Below, one piece after another: positions 1 to 9,187 of a stretch of DNA of 64,000 bases. The position numbers and the translations under genes are program-made. The stretch's first letter is position 1; each line of letters begins with the position of its first letter. The DNA comes from Rhizorhabdus dicambivorans (lineage in GTDB: Bacteria > Pseudomonadota > Alphaproteobacteria > Sphingomonadales > Sphingomonadaceae), in the NCBI RefSeq assembly GCF_002355275.1, contig NZ_CP023449.1, forward strand, positions 1,776,001-1,840,000, written 5' to 3'. The notes under the pieces are model-generated. The model was not told the DNA's origin and made no database searches. It saw only the letters and a program-made list of their open reading frames with translations.

Positions 1-295
1 CTTAATAGACCGCGCGCCGTGCCCGCCCTCATGCGCGAGCGTCGTACGCGGGCGCGCGAAGGCGGCCGGGTGATGCCTATCATCTATCTGAAATATAAAG
101 GCTTTTCCGGCGCGGCAAAAAGCTGCTCATCCAATGGTCGAACCCGGCAAAAAATTGCCGTGGGTCTGCCGGGGTCTGTTCGGGGCGGCGCCCGTTTCGG
201 CTGTGGTTTCGCCCCTTAAACAAAATAATCGAAAAAATAATCCATGTTTTTCAGATACTTAATCTGAAAAATCGGCCGTGGTGAATTTTCCTGGT

Positions 296-322
296 TAAAG
301 CGGGGGTAAGCACGGCCGTTAA
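296..322 (+). promoter_or_regulatory. sigma-28 (FliA) promoter of flagellin 1
   Basis: TAAA at 296-299 and GCCGTTAA at 315-322 are separated by exactly 15 bases. This matches the flagellar sigma-28 consensus (TAAA-N15-GCCGATAA) with one mismatch. It lies about 80 bases before the flagellin start. An identical TAAA-N15-GCCGTTAA arrangement sits before motA. Bases 1-295 hold no convincing gene. Confidence 0.8.
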
Positions 323-400
323 TGGGATCGAGGCGAGAACGGCCAGCACCGGATCGTCGCCTGCTTTTTAAACTTGGTTTTAGAAACAAGGACTGATCCA

Positions 401-1225
401 ATGACCGTCATCAACACCAACATCTCTTCGCTCCGCGCCCAGAACGCCGGTCGACTGGCCGACCAGATGTCGGCGACCGCGATGGCCCGCCTGTCGAGCG
501 GCAAGCGCATCAACTCCGCGAAGGACGACGCTGCCGGCCTCGCCATCGCCTCCTCGATGACCAGCTCGATCCGCGGCATGACCGTCGCGATCCGCAACGC
601 CAACGACGGCATTTCGCTGTCGCAGACGGCGGAAGGCGCGCTGGGCGAGGCGAGCAACATGCTGCAGCGTATCCGCGAACTGGCCGTCCAGGCCGCCAAC
701 GGCACCTATCAGTCGACCGACCGCGACAATCTGCAGACCGAAGTCGCCGCGCTCCAGTCGCAGCTGACCAGCATCGTGACCGGCACGAAGTTCAACGGCA
801 ACACGCTGTTCTCGGCCACCTCGACCGCGACGAGCTTCGCGATCCAGACCGGCATCAACTCGGGCGACACCACCTCGATCTCGGTCGGTGGCCTCGACAA
901 GGTGGCCGCGGCCTATGCCAACACCATCAAGGTCGACACCTCCACCAACGCCGGCCTGGCGATCACCGCCGCCGACGCGGCGCTTGCCCAGGTGGCCAAT
1001 GTCCGGGCCAATCTCGGCGCCAACCAGAACCGTCTGGAAGCCAGCGTTGCCGTGCTGACCGCGAACATCACCAACCTGTCCGAGGCCCGCTCGCGGATCG
1101 AGGATACCGACTTCTCGGCGGAATCGAGCGCCCTCGCCAAGGCCGGCATCCTCCAGCAGGCTTCCACCGCGATGCTCGCCCAGGCCAATCAGAGCCAGCA
1201 GAGCGTGCTCAGCCTGCTCAAGTAG
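401..1225 (+). CDS. fliC: Flagellin 1
   Basis: This 274-residue flagellin is the filament subunit exported through the flagellar type III apparatus. The N-terminal D0/D1 region ([15 protein letters not shown], then [17 protein letters not shown]) and the C-terminal D1/D0 region ([13 protein letters not shown] to SVLSLLK) are typical, and the central domain is very short, as in compact alphaproteobacterial flagellins. There is no cysteine. The ATG at 401 starts the conserved MTVINTN; an AAGGA element lies upstream, so a TTG nine codons earlier is less likely. It has its own sigma-28 promoter and a strong terminator, so it is probably monocistronic. Its neighbour at 1896 is a paralogue of identical length. 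Confidence 0.97.
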   Translation: MTVINTNISSLRAQNAGRLADQMSATAMARLSSGKRINSAKDDAAGLAIASSMTSSIRGMTVAIRNANDGISLSQTAEGALGEASNMLQRIRELAVQAANGTYQSTDRDNLQTEVAALQSQLTSIVTGTKFNGNTLFSATSTATSFAIQTGINSGDTTSISVGGLDKVAAAYANTIKVDTSTNAGLAITAADAALAQVANVRANLGANQNRLEASVAVLTANITNLSEARSRIEDTDFSAESSALAKAGILQQASTAMLAQANQSQQSVLSLLK

Positions 1226-1254
1226 GTCGCTTACCGTATCTTTTGCTGGCCGAG

Positions 1255-1294
1255 ACGGCCCCCGGTGCATCGCATCGGGGGCCGTTTCGGTTTT
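1255..1294 (+). terminator. Terminator of flagellin 1
   Basis: A perfect 10-bp stem (ACGGCCCCCG at 1255-1264 with CGGGGGCCGT at 1276-1285) is followed by TTCGGTTTT. It lies 30 bases after the flagellin stop codon. Confidence 0.8.
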
Positions 1295-1330
1295 GGCGTC
1301 TTCGGCGTCGCGTCGCCGCGCCACGCTCAG

Positions 1331-1420
1331 CGTCGCCCCGGCGGAGGCCGGGGCCGTAACCGCTTTTGCGACAAGCTCGCCGCGCAAACTCTTGCGGCCC
1401 CGGCCTCCGCCGGGGCGACG
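1331..1420. repeat. R1 repeat pair (inverted GC-rich palindromes) and further repeats
   Basis: Two copies of a 26-base GC-rich unit (CGTCGCCCCGGCGGAGG...) face each other at 1331-1356 and 1395-1420. The same inverted pair with the same spacing recurs at 14406-14496, and split copies occur at 33410 and 34425. From about 1514 to 1605 there are more palindromic pieces (CCAGCGAAGGCTGG; CCCAGCCTCCGCTGGGG). The gap between the flagellin genes (1226-1895) holds only these repeats and a promoter. Confidence 0.75.
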
Positions 1421-1806
1421 CCCACTGACGAAGGCCCTGGCACCGTCCGTCCCCAACATTCGTCTATTCGTCCGTGCCGGGCTTCGTGCCGCACGCGCAG
1501 GCCTCTCCACGTCATGCCAGCGAAGGCTGGCATCCATTTCTATCGCCATGTCAGGTGCCGTCGCGTTTGAAGAGCGCCGGGATCCCAGCCTCCGCTGGGG
1601 GAGCAAATAAGGCTGGAAGGTGCGCCAGAAGCCGCTCCGCAGCCCCCGATCATCCTAAAGTCTAAGCTAGCCATGCCCGTTTCAGGGCTATCTGCTAAAG
1701 CGAATAACCCACTGATATAACTGTATATATCCGCGCCCGCGCGTAGGGAGCCGGGCCATTTACCCAATTTATTTATGGTTAATGGCCGCTAACCATCTTT
1801 CTTCCT

Positions 1807-1833
1807 TAAGCCTGCTTTCCCCGCGTCGTTACC
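1807..1833 (+). promoter_or_regulatory. Probable sigma-28 promoter of flagellin 2 (degenerate)
   Basis: TAAG-N15-TCGTTACC is a weaker version of the motif before flagellin 1. The bases just after it (GGATCG-GGCGAG-ACGG) match those downstream of the flagellin 1 promoter, so the whole promoter-leader was probably duplicated with the gene and has diverged. Confidence 0.5.
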
Positions 1834-1895
1834 CGGATCGTGGCGAGGACGGTCAAGTGAGCCGGAACGCCTTGTAGTAGCGGAAGGATTTTTCA

Positions 1896-2720
1896 ATGGC
1901 TGTCATCAACACCAACATTTCGTCGCTGCGTTCGCAGAATGCCGGCCGTCTGGCCGACAAGCTGCAGGCGACCGCCATGGAGCGCCTGTCGAGCGGCAAG
2001 CGCATCAACAGCGCCAAGGACGATGCCGCCGGCATGGCGATCGCTTCGTCCATGACCGCTTCGGTCCGCGGCATGAGCGTCGCGATCCGCAACGCCAACG
2101 ACGGCATCTCGCTGGCGCAGACTGCGGAAGGCGCGCTCGGCGAAGTCAGCAACATGCTGCAGCGGGTCCGCGAGCTGGCCGTCCAGGCCTCGAACGGCAC
2201 CTACCAGTCGACCGATCGTGACAATCTGCAGACCGAAGTCGCCGCGCTCCAGTCGCAGATCACCGACGTGGTGACCAAGACCAAGTTCAACGGCAACACC
2301 CTCTTCTCCGCCACCTCGACCGCGACGAGCTTCGCGATCCAGACCGGCATCAACTCGGGTGACACGACGTCGATCTCGGTCGGCGGTCTCGACAAGGTCG
2401 CTGCGGCCTATGCCAACACCATCAAGGTCGACACCACCACCAATGCCGGCCTGGCGATCACCGCCGCCGACGCCGCGCTCGGCCAGGTCAACACGGTCCG
2501 CGCCGGTCTCGGTGCCACCCAGAGCCGCCTCGACGCCGCCGTCAACGTGCTGACCGCGAACGTCAACAACCTGTCCGAGGCCCGCTCGCGGATCGAGGAT
2601 GCGGACTTCTCGGTGGAATCGACGGCGCTCGCCAAGGCGGGCATCTTGGCCCAGGCGTCCACGGCGATGCTGGCCCAGGCCAACCAGAACGGGCAGAGCG
2701 TCCTGAGCCTGCTCCGCTAA
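1896..2720 (+). CDS. fliC2: Flagellin 2
   Basis: This second flagellin is also 274 residues. It has the same D0/D1 signatures ([52 protein letters not shown]). It differs from flagellin 1 at scattered terminal positions, but a block around residues 129-195 is identical except for one Ser/Thr change. Normally the middle varies and the ends are conserved, so recent gene conversion or strong selection on the centre is likely. Start ATG at 1896, with GGAAGGA upstream. It probably forms mixed filaments with flagellin 1. Confidence 0.96.
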   Translation: MAVINTNISSLRSQNAGRLADKLQATAMERLSSGKRINSAKDDAAGMAIASSMTASVRGMSVAIRNANDGISLAQTAEGALGEVSNMLQRVRELAVQASNGTYQSTDRDNLQTEVAALQSQITDVVTKTKFNGNTLFSATSTATSFAIQTGINSGDTTSISVGGLDKVAAAYANTIKVDTTTNAGLAITAADAALGQVNTVRAGLGATQSRLDAAVNVLTANVNNLSEARSRIEDADFSVESTALAKAGILAQASTAMLAQANQNGQSVLSLLR

Positions 2721-2757
2721 GACCAGGACGGCCTAAACACCTCGGCCGTCTCGACAG

Positions 2758-2800
2758 GGCCCCCGGCGCAACCTTTCCCCGCGCCGGGGGCCTTTGTCTT
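2758..2800 (+). terminator. Terminator of flagellin 2
   Basis: GGCCCCCGGCGC (2758-2769) pairs with GCGCCGGGGGCC (2781-2792), followed by a T-rich run (TTTGTCTTGTTC). It begins 37 bases after the flagellin 2 stop. Confidence 0.85.
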
Positions 2801-2835
2801 GTTCTTCTTTTCATTCCAGCGACGGGATCAGGGCG

Positions 2836-3597
2836 ATGGACGCGACAGCGGCTTCAGGCGGAAACGGTTTTGACGCGGCGCTCCGCGCGCTCGAGGATCT
2901 CGAGACCAGCGTCGCCCAGGTCCGCGAGGACGGGCGCGACGACAAGGGCCCGGCGGCCGTCACCGCCACCGTCCCGCCGGCCGAACCGGTGCTGCCCCCG
3001 ACCAGCGTGCTCGCCTTCTCCGATGGCGATCCCGCCGACGAGCCCGTCGCGATCGCCGCCGTCCCGCTCGCGGAAGCCGATCCCGCCCCGGCGCCGGCCC
3101 ACCAGGCCGAGCCGACCGAGCCCCAGGCGGCGGCGCCCGCGCCTGTCCCGGCAACCGCCCCGGCCGTCGAGGCGCCCGCCGCCCGGTCGGGCCTCTGGAC
3201 GAAGGTCGCGATCGGCCTCGGCCTTGCCTCCAGCGCCGTCTCCGCCGCCGGGCTGGTCATCGCCGAGCGGACGATCATGTCCGCCCGGCTGGTGGTCGCC
3301 GACGCCCGCGAACGGCAGGCGCAGCTCGCCCAGGCCAACCGGCTCATCCAGGATCTCCAGCTGGTCCGCGATCGCCAGGTCGAGCTGCTCAAGGCCCAGC
3401 AGGCCCAGCTCGCCAGCGCGCCGGTGAGCAGTGCCGAGCTTCAGCACCGCATGGAGGTGCTGCAGGAAGGGATCATGAAGCGCGATCCGGTCAACCAGGT
3501 CATCGAGGCGATCCGCGCCGGCCAGTCCGACAACAACGCCCGCGTCAACGAACTCGGCACGAAGATCGATCGCCTGGAAGCAGCGCTGCGGCACTGA
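2836..3597 (+). CDS. Hypothetical membrane/coiled-coil protein next to flagellins
   Basis: This 253-residue protein is of unknown function. The first 125 residues are acidic, Ala/Pro-rich and low in complexity. One hydrophobic segment follows (KVAIGLGLASSAVSAAGLVI), then a predicted coiled coil (ANRLIQDLQLVRDRQVELLK) and a charged C-terminus. That suggests a bitopic inner-membrane protein with a long flexible cytoplasmic or periplasmic arm. I chose the ATG at 2836, giving MDATAASGG; the frame is open 14 codons further up to a weak start. Its position between the flagellins and fliA suggests a motility link, but nothing in it is diagnostic. Confidence 0.75.
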   Translation: MDATAASGGNGFDAALRALEDLETSVAQVREDGRDDKGPAAVTATVPPAEPVLPPTSVLAFSDGDPADEPVAIAAVPLAEADPAPAPAHQAEPTEPQAAAPAPVPATAPAVEAPAARSGLWTKVAIGLGLASSAVSAAGLVIAERTIMSARLVVADARERQAQLAQANRLIQDLQLVRDRQVELLKAQQAQLASAPVSSAELQHRMEVLQEGIMKRDPVNQVIEAIRAGQSDNNARVNELGTKIDRLEAALRH

Positions 3598-3607
3598 TTG
3601 TTGGCGC

Positions 3608-3819
3608 CCTCAGGCGCCGGGCGCGAGGCATCCACCTCGCTTGGCTTTCCTCGCATAAGCTCGGGCGGCCGTTCGGCCTTGCGGAACGCTCCGCGTTCCG
3701 ACGACAATCTCAACGTTGCGTTGATCGTCGGAGCCCGTCAGGGCTCCGCAAGCGCGAACGCGCGCCCGAGCTTATGCGAGGAAAGCCAAGGTCACGGATG
3801 TGACCGCCGGCGCCTGAGG
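3608..3819. repeat. 212-bp nested inverted repeat between convergent genes
   Basis: The outer arms 3608-3620 and 3807-3819 are perfect complements (CCTCAGGCGCCGG). Inside them a perfect 28-bp inverted repeat pairs 3640-3667 with 3763-3790 (CTTGGCTTTCCTCGCATAAG...). Smaller pairs (CTTGCGGA/TCCGCAAG, TCAACG/CGTTGA) nest further in. The whole block could extrude as a cruciform or fold as a long RNA hairpin. It may act as a bidirectional terminator for the 2836 gene and fliA, which end on either side. Confidence 0.8.
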
Positions 3820-3846
3820 CTAATCAAAAAGCTCGGGCCAGAACAA

Positions 3847-4575
3847 CTAACGCAATTCCCGCAGCGAACCCCGCAGCTTATCGAGCGCCGCCTTCTTGAT
3901 CTGGCACACGCGCGCCGCGCCGATGCCCAGCGTCTGGCCGATTTCCTCGAGGTTCATCTCCTCGACGAAATAGAGCTGCAGCACCATCGCCTCGCGTTCG
4001 GGCAGTTCGGCGATATGTTCGGCCAGCGCCGCGCCCAGCTGCTCGCGCTCCATCGTCTGGTCGACGCGCTCCTCGACATCGGCGAACCACATCGACTGGT
4101 CCGAATAGACCTCGTCCATCGATTCCTGATAGGTCGCCGCCGTCTCGTCGAGCAGCGCGCGGAACGCGGCGCCGTCGAGGCCCAGCGCCTGGGCCAGCTC
4201 GGATTCGCTGGGGGAGCGCCCGTGGCTCTTCTCGAAATCGGCCTTGGCCTTGAGCAGCTGGCGCCGCTTGGTCATCGCGCCCCGGCTCATCGATGCGTGG
4301 CGGCGGAGGTGATCGATCATCGCCCCGCGCACCCGCATCGATGCATAGGTGGAAAAGGCGTGGCCGCGATCCTCATAGCCGTTGGCCGCCTCGACCAGCG
4401 CGATCATGCCGATCTGGATCAGGTCCTCCACGTCGATCGCGGAGGAGACCCGGCCATGCACATGCCAGGCGATCTTGCGGACGAGCTGCATGTGCGCGCG
4501 CACCAGCTCCTCCTGGCTCGCGCGCTTCGGCTTGCGGCCATAGGTCAGGTTGGTCTGGGTCGCCTCAGCCAGCAC
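3847..4575 (-). CDS. fliA: Flagellar sigma-28 factor FliA
   Basis: This 242-residue sigma-70-family factor directs RNA polymerase to late flagellar promoters. Region 2 is clear (DLIQIGMIALVEAANGYED, FSTYASMRVRGAMIDHLRR), followed by region 3 (RSPSESELAQALGL) and region 4 with the HTH (LPEREAMVLQLYFVEEMNLEEIGQTLG...RVCQIKKAALDKLR). The start is a GTG at 4575 that overlaps the end of flhG by 11 bases, indicating translational coupling; the frame stays open further upstream only because it runs in flhG. Its partner anti-sigma factor FlgM is encoded at 13409. Target promoters are visible at 296 and 24902. Confidence 0.95.
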   Translation of the reverse strand: MLAEATQTNLTYGRKPKRASQEELVRAHMQLVRKIAWHVHGRVSSAIDVEDLIQIGMIALVEAANGYEDRGHAFSTYASMRVRGAMIDHLRRHASMSRGAMTKRRQLLKAKADFEKSHGRSPSESELAQALGLDGAAFRALLDETAATYQESMDEVYSDQSMWFADVEERVDQTMEREQLGAALAEHIAELPEREAMVLQLYFVEEMNLEEIGQTLGIGAARVCQIKKAALDKLRGSLRELR

Positions 4576-5440
4576 GGGCCACCGCCTCCATGCCGAAGAA
4601 GCTGTCGCCGCCCGCCGTCGCCGGGATCGCCATCGAATCGATCGATCGGGAGAGCTGGGCCATCGCCTGGGCGGCGCGGGCGTTGGGATATTGGTCGACC
4701 ACCAGCCGGCGGCGCGCGGCGGCGGTGCGGACCCGCTCGTCATGCGGCACATTGCCGATATGGTTCAGCATGGTGTGGCCCAGGAAGCGGCCGGCGACGT
4801 CGCGGAAGCGGCGGAACAGCTCGCGCCCCATCGCCTCGTCGGCGGTGCGGTTGGTGATGATCGCGATGTCGGCCAGGTCATGGTCCAGCGCCAGCAGCTT
4901 GACGGTGCCGTATGCGTCCATGAACCGCTCGGAATCCGGCGCCAGCACCACCACCGCCAGATCGGCGGAGGCGACCATGTCCAGCGTGTCGGGGTCGCCC
5001 GAACCGGGGGTGTCGACGATCACGAAGTCGAGGCTGCGGCGATGCGGGCGGAACGCGTCGGCCAGCTTCAGCCGCGCGGACAGGTCCACCCGGCCCGCCA
5101 CGTCGGTGGATCCGGCGGGCACGACGAACAGCGCCTCGGGCCCGTCGACCACGATCTGGTCCACCGTCAGCCGCCCGTCGATCACGTCGTCGATCGATTC
5201 CTGCGGGTCGAAGCCCATCGATCGGGTCGCGTCCAGCGGGCCCGGATCGCAATCGACCAGCATCGCCCGGCGGTGCATCCTGGAAAGCGACAGCGCCAGG
5301 TTCGCCGCGATCGTCGTCTTGCCGACGCCGCTGCGCCCGCAGGCGATGCTGATCACCCGCGCGCTGCGCTGCTGGCCCCAACTGCCCGGCAGGTCGCCCA
5401 GGTTCGGCGCATCGGTGCGATGATAGGTGGCGATGGTCAT
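4565..5440 (-). CDS. flhG: MinD/ParA-type ATPase FlhG (FleN)
   Basis: This 291-residue P-loop ATPase of the FlhG family controls flagellar number and placement. The nucleotide loop is GRSGVGKTT at residues 35-43; the usual family loop is KGGVGKT, so the signature lysine is an arginine and one glycine a serine. Later motifs fit: VDCDPGPLDATRSMG and FVIVDTPGSGDPDTLDM. It overlaps flhA upstream by four bases (ATGA) and fliA downstream, so the three form one operon. No flhF lies between flhA and flhG, where it usually sits, and no flhF was found elsewhere in the window. Confidence 0.88.
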   Translation of the reverse strand: MTIATYHRTDAPNLGDLPGSWGQQRSARVISIACGRSGVGKTTIAANLALSLSRMHRRAMLVDCDPGPLDATRSMGFDPQESIDDVIDGRLTVDQIVVDGPEALFVVPAGSTDVAGRVDLSARLKLADAFRPHRRSLDFVIVDTPGSGDPDTLDMVASADLAVVVLAPDSERFMDAYGTVKLLALDHDLADIAIITNRTADEAMGRELFRRFRDVAGRFLGHTMLNHIGNVPHDERVRTAAARRRLVVDQYPNARAAQAMAQLSRSIDSMAIPATAGGDSFFGMEAVARAG

Positions 5441-7578
5441 TCAGCCGTCTCCATCGGCCGGCCAAGCGCGCCGGCATTGTTCTGGGCGGGCCCGCCGCCC
5501 ACCACCGCCGCGACCTCGACGGGCTTGCCGTCGGGAATCTCGAGGAAGGACATGACGGGGGTTTCGGGCAGATGCGGTTTCAGCAGCCGGGCGAGCGCGC
5601 GGCGCGCGATCGGCGATGTGACGATCGCGAAGCGGGTCGCGCTGTTGACCAGCGGCGCCGACGCTTCGGAAATCGCGGAGACGATGCGGTTGGCCAGCGC
5701 CGGCTCGAACGGATGGGCGGCGCCGGGCGATGTGCGCACCGCCTGCGCCAGCAGCGATTCCAGCCCCGCGTCCAGGGTGACGACCGGCAGCGGCATCTTC
5801 ACCGGCACCAGCGTCTGCACGATCAGCGCGCCGATCCGGGCGCGGATATTCTCCACCAGCGCGGCGGCGTCGGCCGATTGGCCGGCCGCGTCCACCATCG
5901 CCTCGGCTATGCGGCGGAAATCCTTCAGCGGCACCCCTTCGGACAGCAGCGCGCGGCACGCCGACGATATCTGCGCCAGCGTCAGCGGCTGCGGCGTCAG
6001 CCCGGCCACCAGCTGCGGCGCGGCCTCCTTCAGCGTGTCCAGCAGGCGCTGCGCCTCGTCCATGCCGAACAGGTCGGCGCAGGTGCCGGCGATCACCTGG
6101 TTTAGGTGGGTCGCGATCACGGTGGCGGGGTCGACCACGGTATAGCCCGCGACGATCGCGTCGCCGCGCTTGTCCGGGCTGATCCACACCGCTTCCAGCC
6201 CGAAGCTTGGATCGCGGCACTCGCGGCCTTCCACCCGGCCTTCCAGGTCGCCGCTGTCCAGCGCCAGCAGCTGTTCGGGATAGCATTCGTCCTCGCCCAT
6301 GATCACGCCGGCCACGGTGATGCGATAGGCGTTGGGGGCGAGGCTGAGGTTGTCGCGCACCCGCACCAGCGGCACCACGAAGCCCAGTTCGCGGCTCAGC
6401 TGGCGGCGGATGCCGGTGATCCGCGCCATCAGCGGCGCGCCCTTGCGCTCGTCGACCAGGTTGACCAGGCCATAGCCCAGCTCCAGCCCCAGCGCGGATC
6501 CGTCGGAAATCTCGTTCCAGTCGATGCTGTTCGGCGAAACCGGGGCGGGCGCGTTCGCCGCCTCGGCCTTCGCCACCTCGACCGCGGCCTGCACCTTCTT
6601 CGCCTTGCCCAGCTTCCAGGCGACGAAGCCCGCCACGCCGGCCGCCGACAGGACGATGAAGTGCGGCATGCCGGGCACCACGCCCAGCAGCGCCAGGATC
6701 GCCGCCACCGGATACCAGGCGCGGGGCGAGCCGAATTGCGATGTGATCTGCCCCGGCAGGTCCAGCGGGCTGGACACGCGGGTGACGATCGATGCCGCCG
6801 CGATCGACAGCAGCAGCGCGGGCACCTGCGCCACCAGCGCGTCGCCGATCGCCAGGATGATATAGGTGGATGCGGCCTCCGACAGCGACAGGCCGTGGCT
6901 CAGCGTGCCCAGGATCAGGCCGCCCAATATGTTGATCACCAGGATCAGCACGCCGGCGACGGCATCGCCCTTCACGAACTTGCTGGCGCCGTCCATCGAT
7001 CCGTAGAAATCGGCCTCGGTGGCCACTTCCTGGCGGCGCGCCTTGGCTTCCTCGGGGGTCAGCAGGCCGGCGTTCAGGTCGGCGTCGATCGCCATCTGCT
7101 TGCCGGGCATCGCGTCCAGGGTGAAGCGTGCCGACACTTCGGAGACGCGGCCGGCGCCCTTGGTGATCACCACCAGGTTGATCACCATCAGGATGCCGAA
7201 CACGAACAGGCCGACGGCATAGTCGCCGCCGATCAGGAAATTGCCGAAGCTCTCGATCACATGCCCCGCCGCCGCCGGCCCGGTATGCCCGTCGACCAGG
7301 ACGACGCGGGTGGAAGCGACGTTCAGCGACAGCCGCAGCAGGGTCGCGAACAGCAGCACGGTCGGAAAGGAGGAGAAATCCAGCGGCTTGGCGGCGTTCA
7401 GCGCCACCATCAGCACGGCCAGCGATATCATGATGTTGGCGATGAAGCCCATGTCCAGCACGAAGCTGGGCACCGGGATCACCATCAGCCCGACGAGCAT
7501 CAGCGTCGCGAGCGGCAGCACCGCGCTCTTCCCCGTCACCGCCCAGAGCTTGCGAGTCACCGATGCGGGCGCCGCCAT
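5437..7578 (-). CDS. flhA: Flagellar export gate protein FlhA
   Basis: This 713-residue protein has the usual FlhA length. About eight transmembrane segments occupy residues 15-330, with the FHIPEP-family signature in LLRLSLNVASTRVVLVDG and the cytoplasmic loop with GAGRVSEVSARF. The C-terminal half (about 350-713) is the cytoplasmic platform that receives export substrates and chaperones. The start at 7578 (MAAPASVTRKLW) has no competing candidate. It is the first gene of flhA-flhG-fliA. A good promoter was not found upstream; see the 7579-7936 entry. Confidence 0.97.
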   Translation of the reverse strand: MAAPASVTRKLWAVTGKSAVLPLATLMLVGLMVIPVPSFVLDMGFIANIMISLAVLMVALNAAKPLDFSSFPTVLLFATLLRLSLNVASTRVVLVDGHTGPAAAGHVIESFGNFLIGGDYAVGLFVFGILMVINLVVITKGAGRVSEVSARFTLDAMPGKQMAIDADLNAGLLTPEEAKARRQEVATEADFYGSMDGASKFVKGDAVAGVLILVINILGGLILGTLSHGLSLSEAASTYIILAIGDALVAQVPALLLSIAAASIVTRVSSPLDLPGQITSQFGSPRAWYPVAAILALLGVVPGMPHFIVLSAAGVAGFVAWKLGKAKKVQAAVEVAKAEAANAPAPVSPNSIDWNEISDGSALGLELGYGLVNLVDERKGAPLMARITGIRRQLSRELGFVVPLVRVRDNLSLAPNAYRITVAGVIMGEDECYPEQLLALDSGDLEGRVEGRECRDPSFGLEAVWISPDKRGDAIVAGYTVVDPATVIATHLNQVIAGTCADLFGMDEAQRLLDTLKEAAPQLVAGLTPQPLTLAQISSACRALLSEGVPLKDFRRIAEAMVDAAGQSADAAALVENIRARIGALIVQTLVPVKMPLPVVTLDAGLESLLAQAVRTSPGAAHPFEPALANRIVSAISEASAPLVNSATRFAIVTSPIARRALARLLKPHLPETPVMSFLEIPDGKPVEVAAVVGGGPAQNNAGALGRPMETAE

Positions 7579-7936
7579 GATTCAGCCCTCCCCACGGGGG
7601 GTGGAGAGGCGCCCGAAGCCCCGGAAATCAGCCATTTCTACGCAGTCGGGCAGTGCCATCTCGATACTCTTCGCCTGTGTTGCGAAGCCAGAGATGCGGC
7701 AATCATGGTTAATTTTGAGTTAGGGATGGTGAAGATCGGGGGGCTTTAGGGAGCGGATGGGGGGCGGGGATTGGACTTTAGGCTATGTCGGTTGTGCGCC
7801 CTAATTTCGAACGTTGGCCCTCCTGCTGATGGCTCCAAAATCTGCCGATGGCGCCACTTTGCTGCCGATCGCGAGCAAAATCGGCGCAGGGCAGATATCG
7901 CCGCTTCGGCGTGTCGGATCTAGCCTTAAGTATCGG
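7579..7936. other. Intergenic region upstream of flhA
   Basis: No gene is supported here. The flhA promoter should lie in it. TGGCAC occurs on the minus strand near 7660, but the nearest TGC is two bases too far for a sigma-54 promoter. The A/T-richer stretch around 7700-7730 is unexplained. It marks the junction between the flagellar operon and the accessory island. Confidence 0.5.
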
Positions 7937-9187
7937 TCAGGTGGCAGCCGCGGTTGGCAACGAGCCCATCAGGTCAATGTGCTGGACAGGAAAGCCGTCC
8001 GGCCGCTGGACCGCCAGCCGACTCAGGCGAGCAATGTCAGAGACCGTAGGTTTCAATGCTTGCCAGATCTTTTCGTCTTTCGCGACCTTCCCGTGAACCA
8101 GCTTACTCCGGACGTCGTACAGCTTCCTAAAGGCCTTCTGCTTTTCGACGCGGTCGGCATAACTGTCGGCCAAAATAACCGCGGCGCGGGTCGCTACCTT
8201 GTGAATGATCTCGCCGGTGCCCCCGTCCGGCCCCAGAAGCGCCTCCAGCCCGATGCACAGCTGTAAGGCCTTCCCGGCAGGCCGCAAAAAGCGCCGCGAG
8301 AGATGGATCGTATTGAGCGCAATAGCGCATGCGTTGCGCCAGTCTCCCGTCAAAGCAAGATAGGCTTCGACGAGGGCTTTCGTATCCGCTGCTAGACTCA
8401 CCGAGGCATTCTGCTCCGGACCATCGTCTTTCTGCCCAAACTGACCCCAGCCCCGCTTGGAAAATATCTGAAAGACAGGATCGAGAAACTCGGTCCACCA
8501 AGTGGTGGTGGTAGGGGCGGCCGACGGATCGAGAGCCAAGGCGACGATCAAATCGCGCTGCTTCTCGCGAGGCCCTTGGGTTTCGTAGAGTCGTTTCTCG
8601 CCCGCAGCGGTGATCTTCGCTTCGACGTCTCCCCAGACAAAGCAGTGCGCTTTCGCGGCTGGATGCATAAGTTGCCCGAAGGGCACGGTCATGATGTCGA
8701 ACTCCATTCCCTTGGCGCGCGCGCACCACGGAATGTGCTTGGCCCGGCAGATCGTTTGCCCGTTGGAGAAACCGATCGGGTCGGTGATGTTGAGGCCCGA
8801 CACCGCTGAGACTGCGGCCATCTCGGTGTGCGTGCAGGCATGGATCTTCCGTAGCCATCCAATGGCGCCGACTGGCCCCCACTCGCAGGCCGCATCAAGC
8901 ATGGAGTCGACGATGCTGTTCGGACTGGTATGGAAGCCGCTATTTCCAACGCCCAGCTCCTTTCCCTGACTGAACAGGGGGTGGGCCTTCAGCAGTTCAA
9001 GGAGCGGCTCCTTGAGGGCAAACTTTTCGTGCCAGAGCGGGCCGTTGAGATCACCGGTGGACTTCTCGATCGCGGCGCACGCAGCAAACATAGTGGCATG
9101 TGGCGCCAATAGCGCCTGCAGAGGGGCGTCAGCGGCTACATCTTTAGCTAATATGGAGGCATCGTATTTGGGCACCTCGTCAGCCAT
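7937..9187 (-). CDS. HEPN-domain protein (Apea-like), putative RNase
   Basis: This 416-residue protein has no family I can name over its N-terminal 250 residues. The C-terminal part looks like an Apea-type HEPN domain: LQLCIGLEALLGPDGGTGEI, KVATRAAVILADS, then RSKLVHG, whose R360-x4-H365 is the catalytic HEPN RNase motif. HEPN proteins of this kind occur in anti-phage systems and toxin-antitoxin pairs. I chose ATG 9187 (MADEVPKYD); a TTG at 9223 is the alternative, and neither has ideal ribosome-binding spacing. The base composition is less GC-rich than the flagellar genes, suggesting transfer. Confidence 0.75.
   Translation of the reverse strand: MADEVPKYDASILAKDVAADAPLQALLAPHATMFAACAAIEKSTGDLNGPLWHEKFALKEPLLELLKAHPLFSQGKELGVGNSGFHTSPNSIVDSMLDAACEWGPVGAIGWLRKIHACTHTEMAAVSAVSGLNITDPIGFSNGQTICRAKHIPWCARAKGMEFDIMTVPFGQLMHPAAKAHCFVWGDVEAKITAAGEKRLYETQGPREKQRDLIVALALDPSAAPTTTTWWTEFLDPVFQIFSKRGWGQFGQKDDGPEQNASVSLAADTKALVEAYLALTGDWRNACAIALNTIHLSRRFLRPAGKALQLCIGLEALLGPDGGTGEIIHKVATRAAVILADSYADRVEKQKAFRKLYDVRSKLVHGKVAKDEKIWQALKPTVSDIARLSRLAVQRPDGFPVQHIDLMGSLPTAAAT

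Noticed and set aside
380-1606. 408-codon minus-strand frame over flagellin 1
   Set aside because: Antisense shadow; the flagellin frame is certain.
7640-7665. Sigma-54 promoter before flhA (minus strand TGGCAC)
   Set aside because: The GG-to-GC distance is 14 instead of 12, so it does not fit.
4550-7749. Several long plus-strand frames over flhG and flhA
   Set aside because: They are antisense shadows rich in Arg, His and Gln with no domain.
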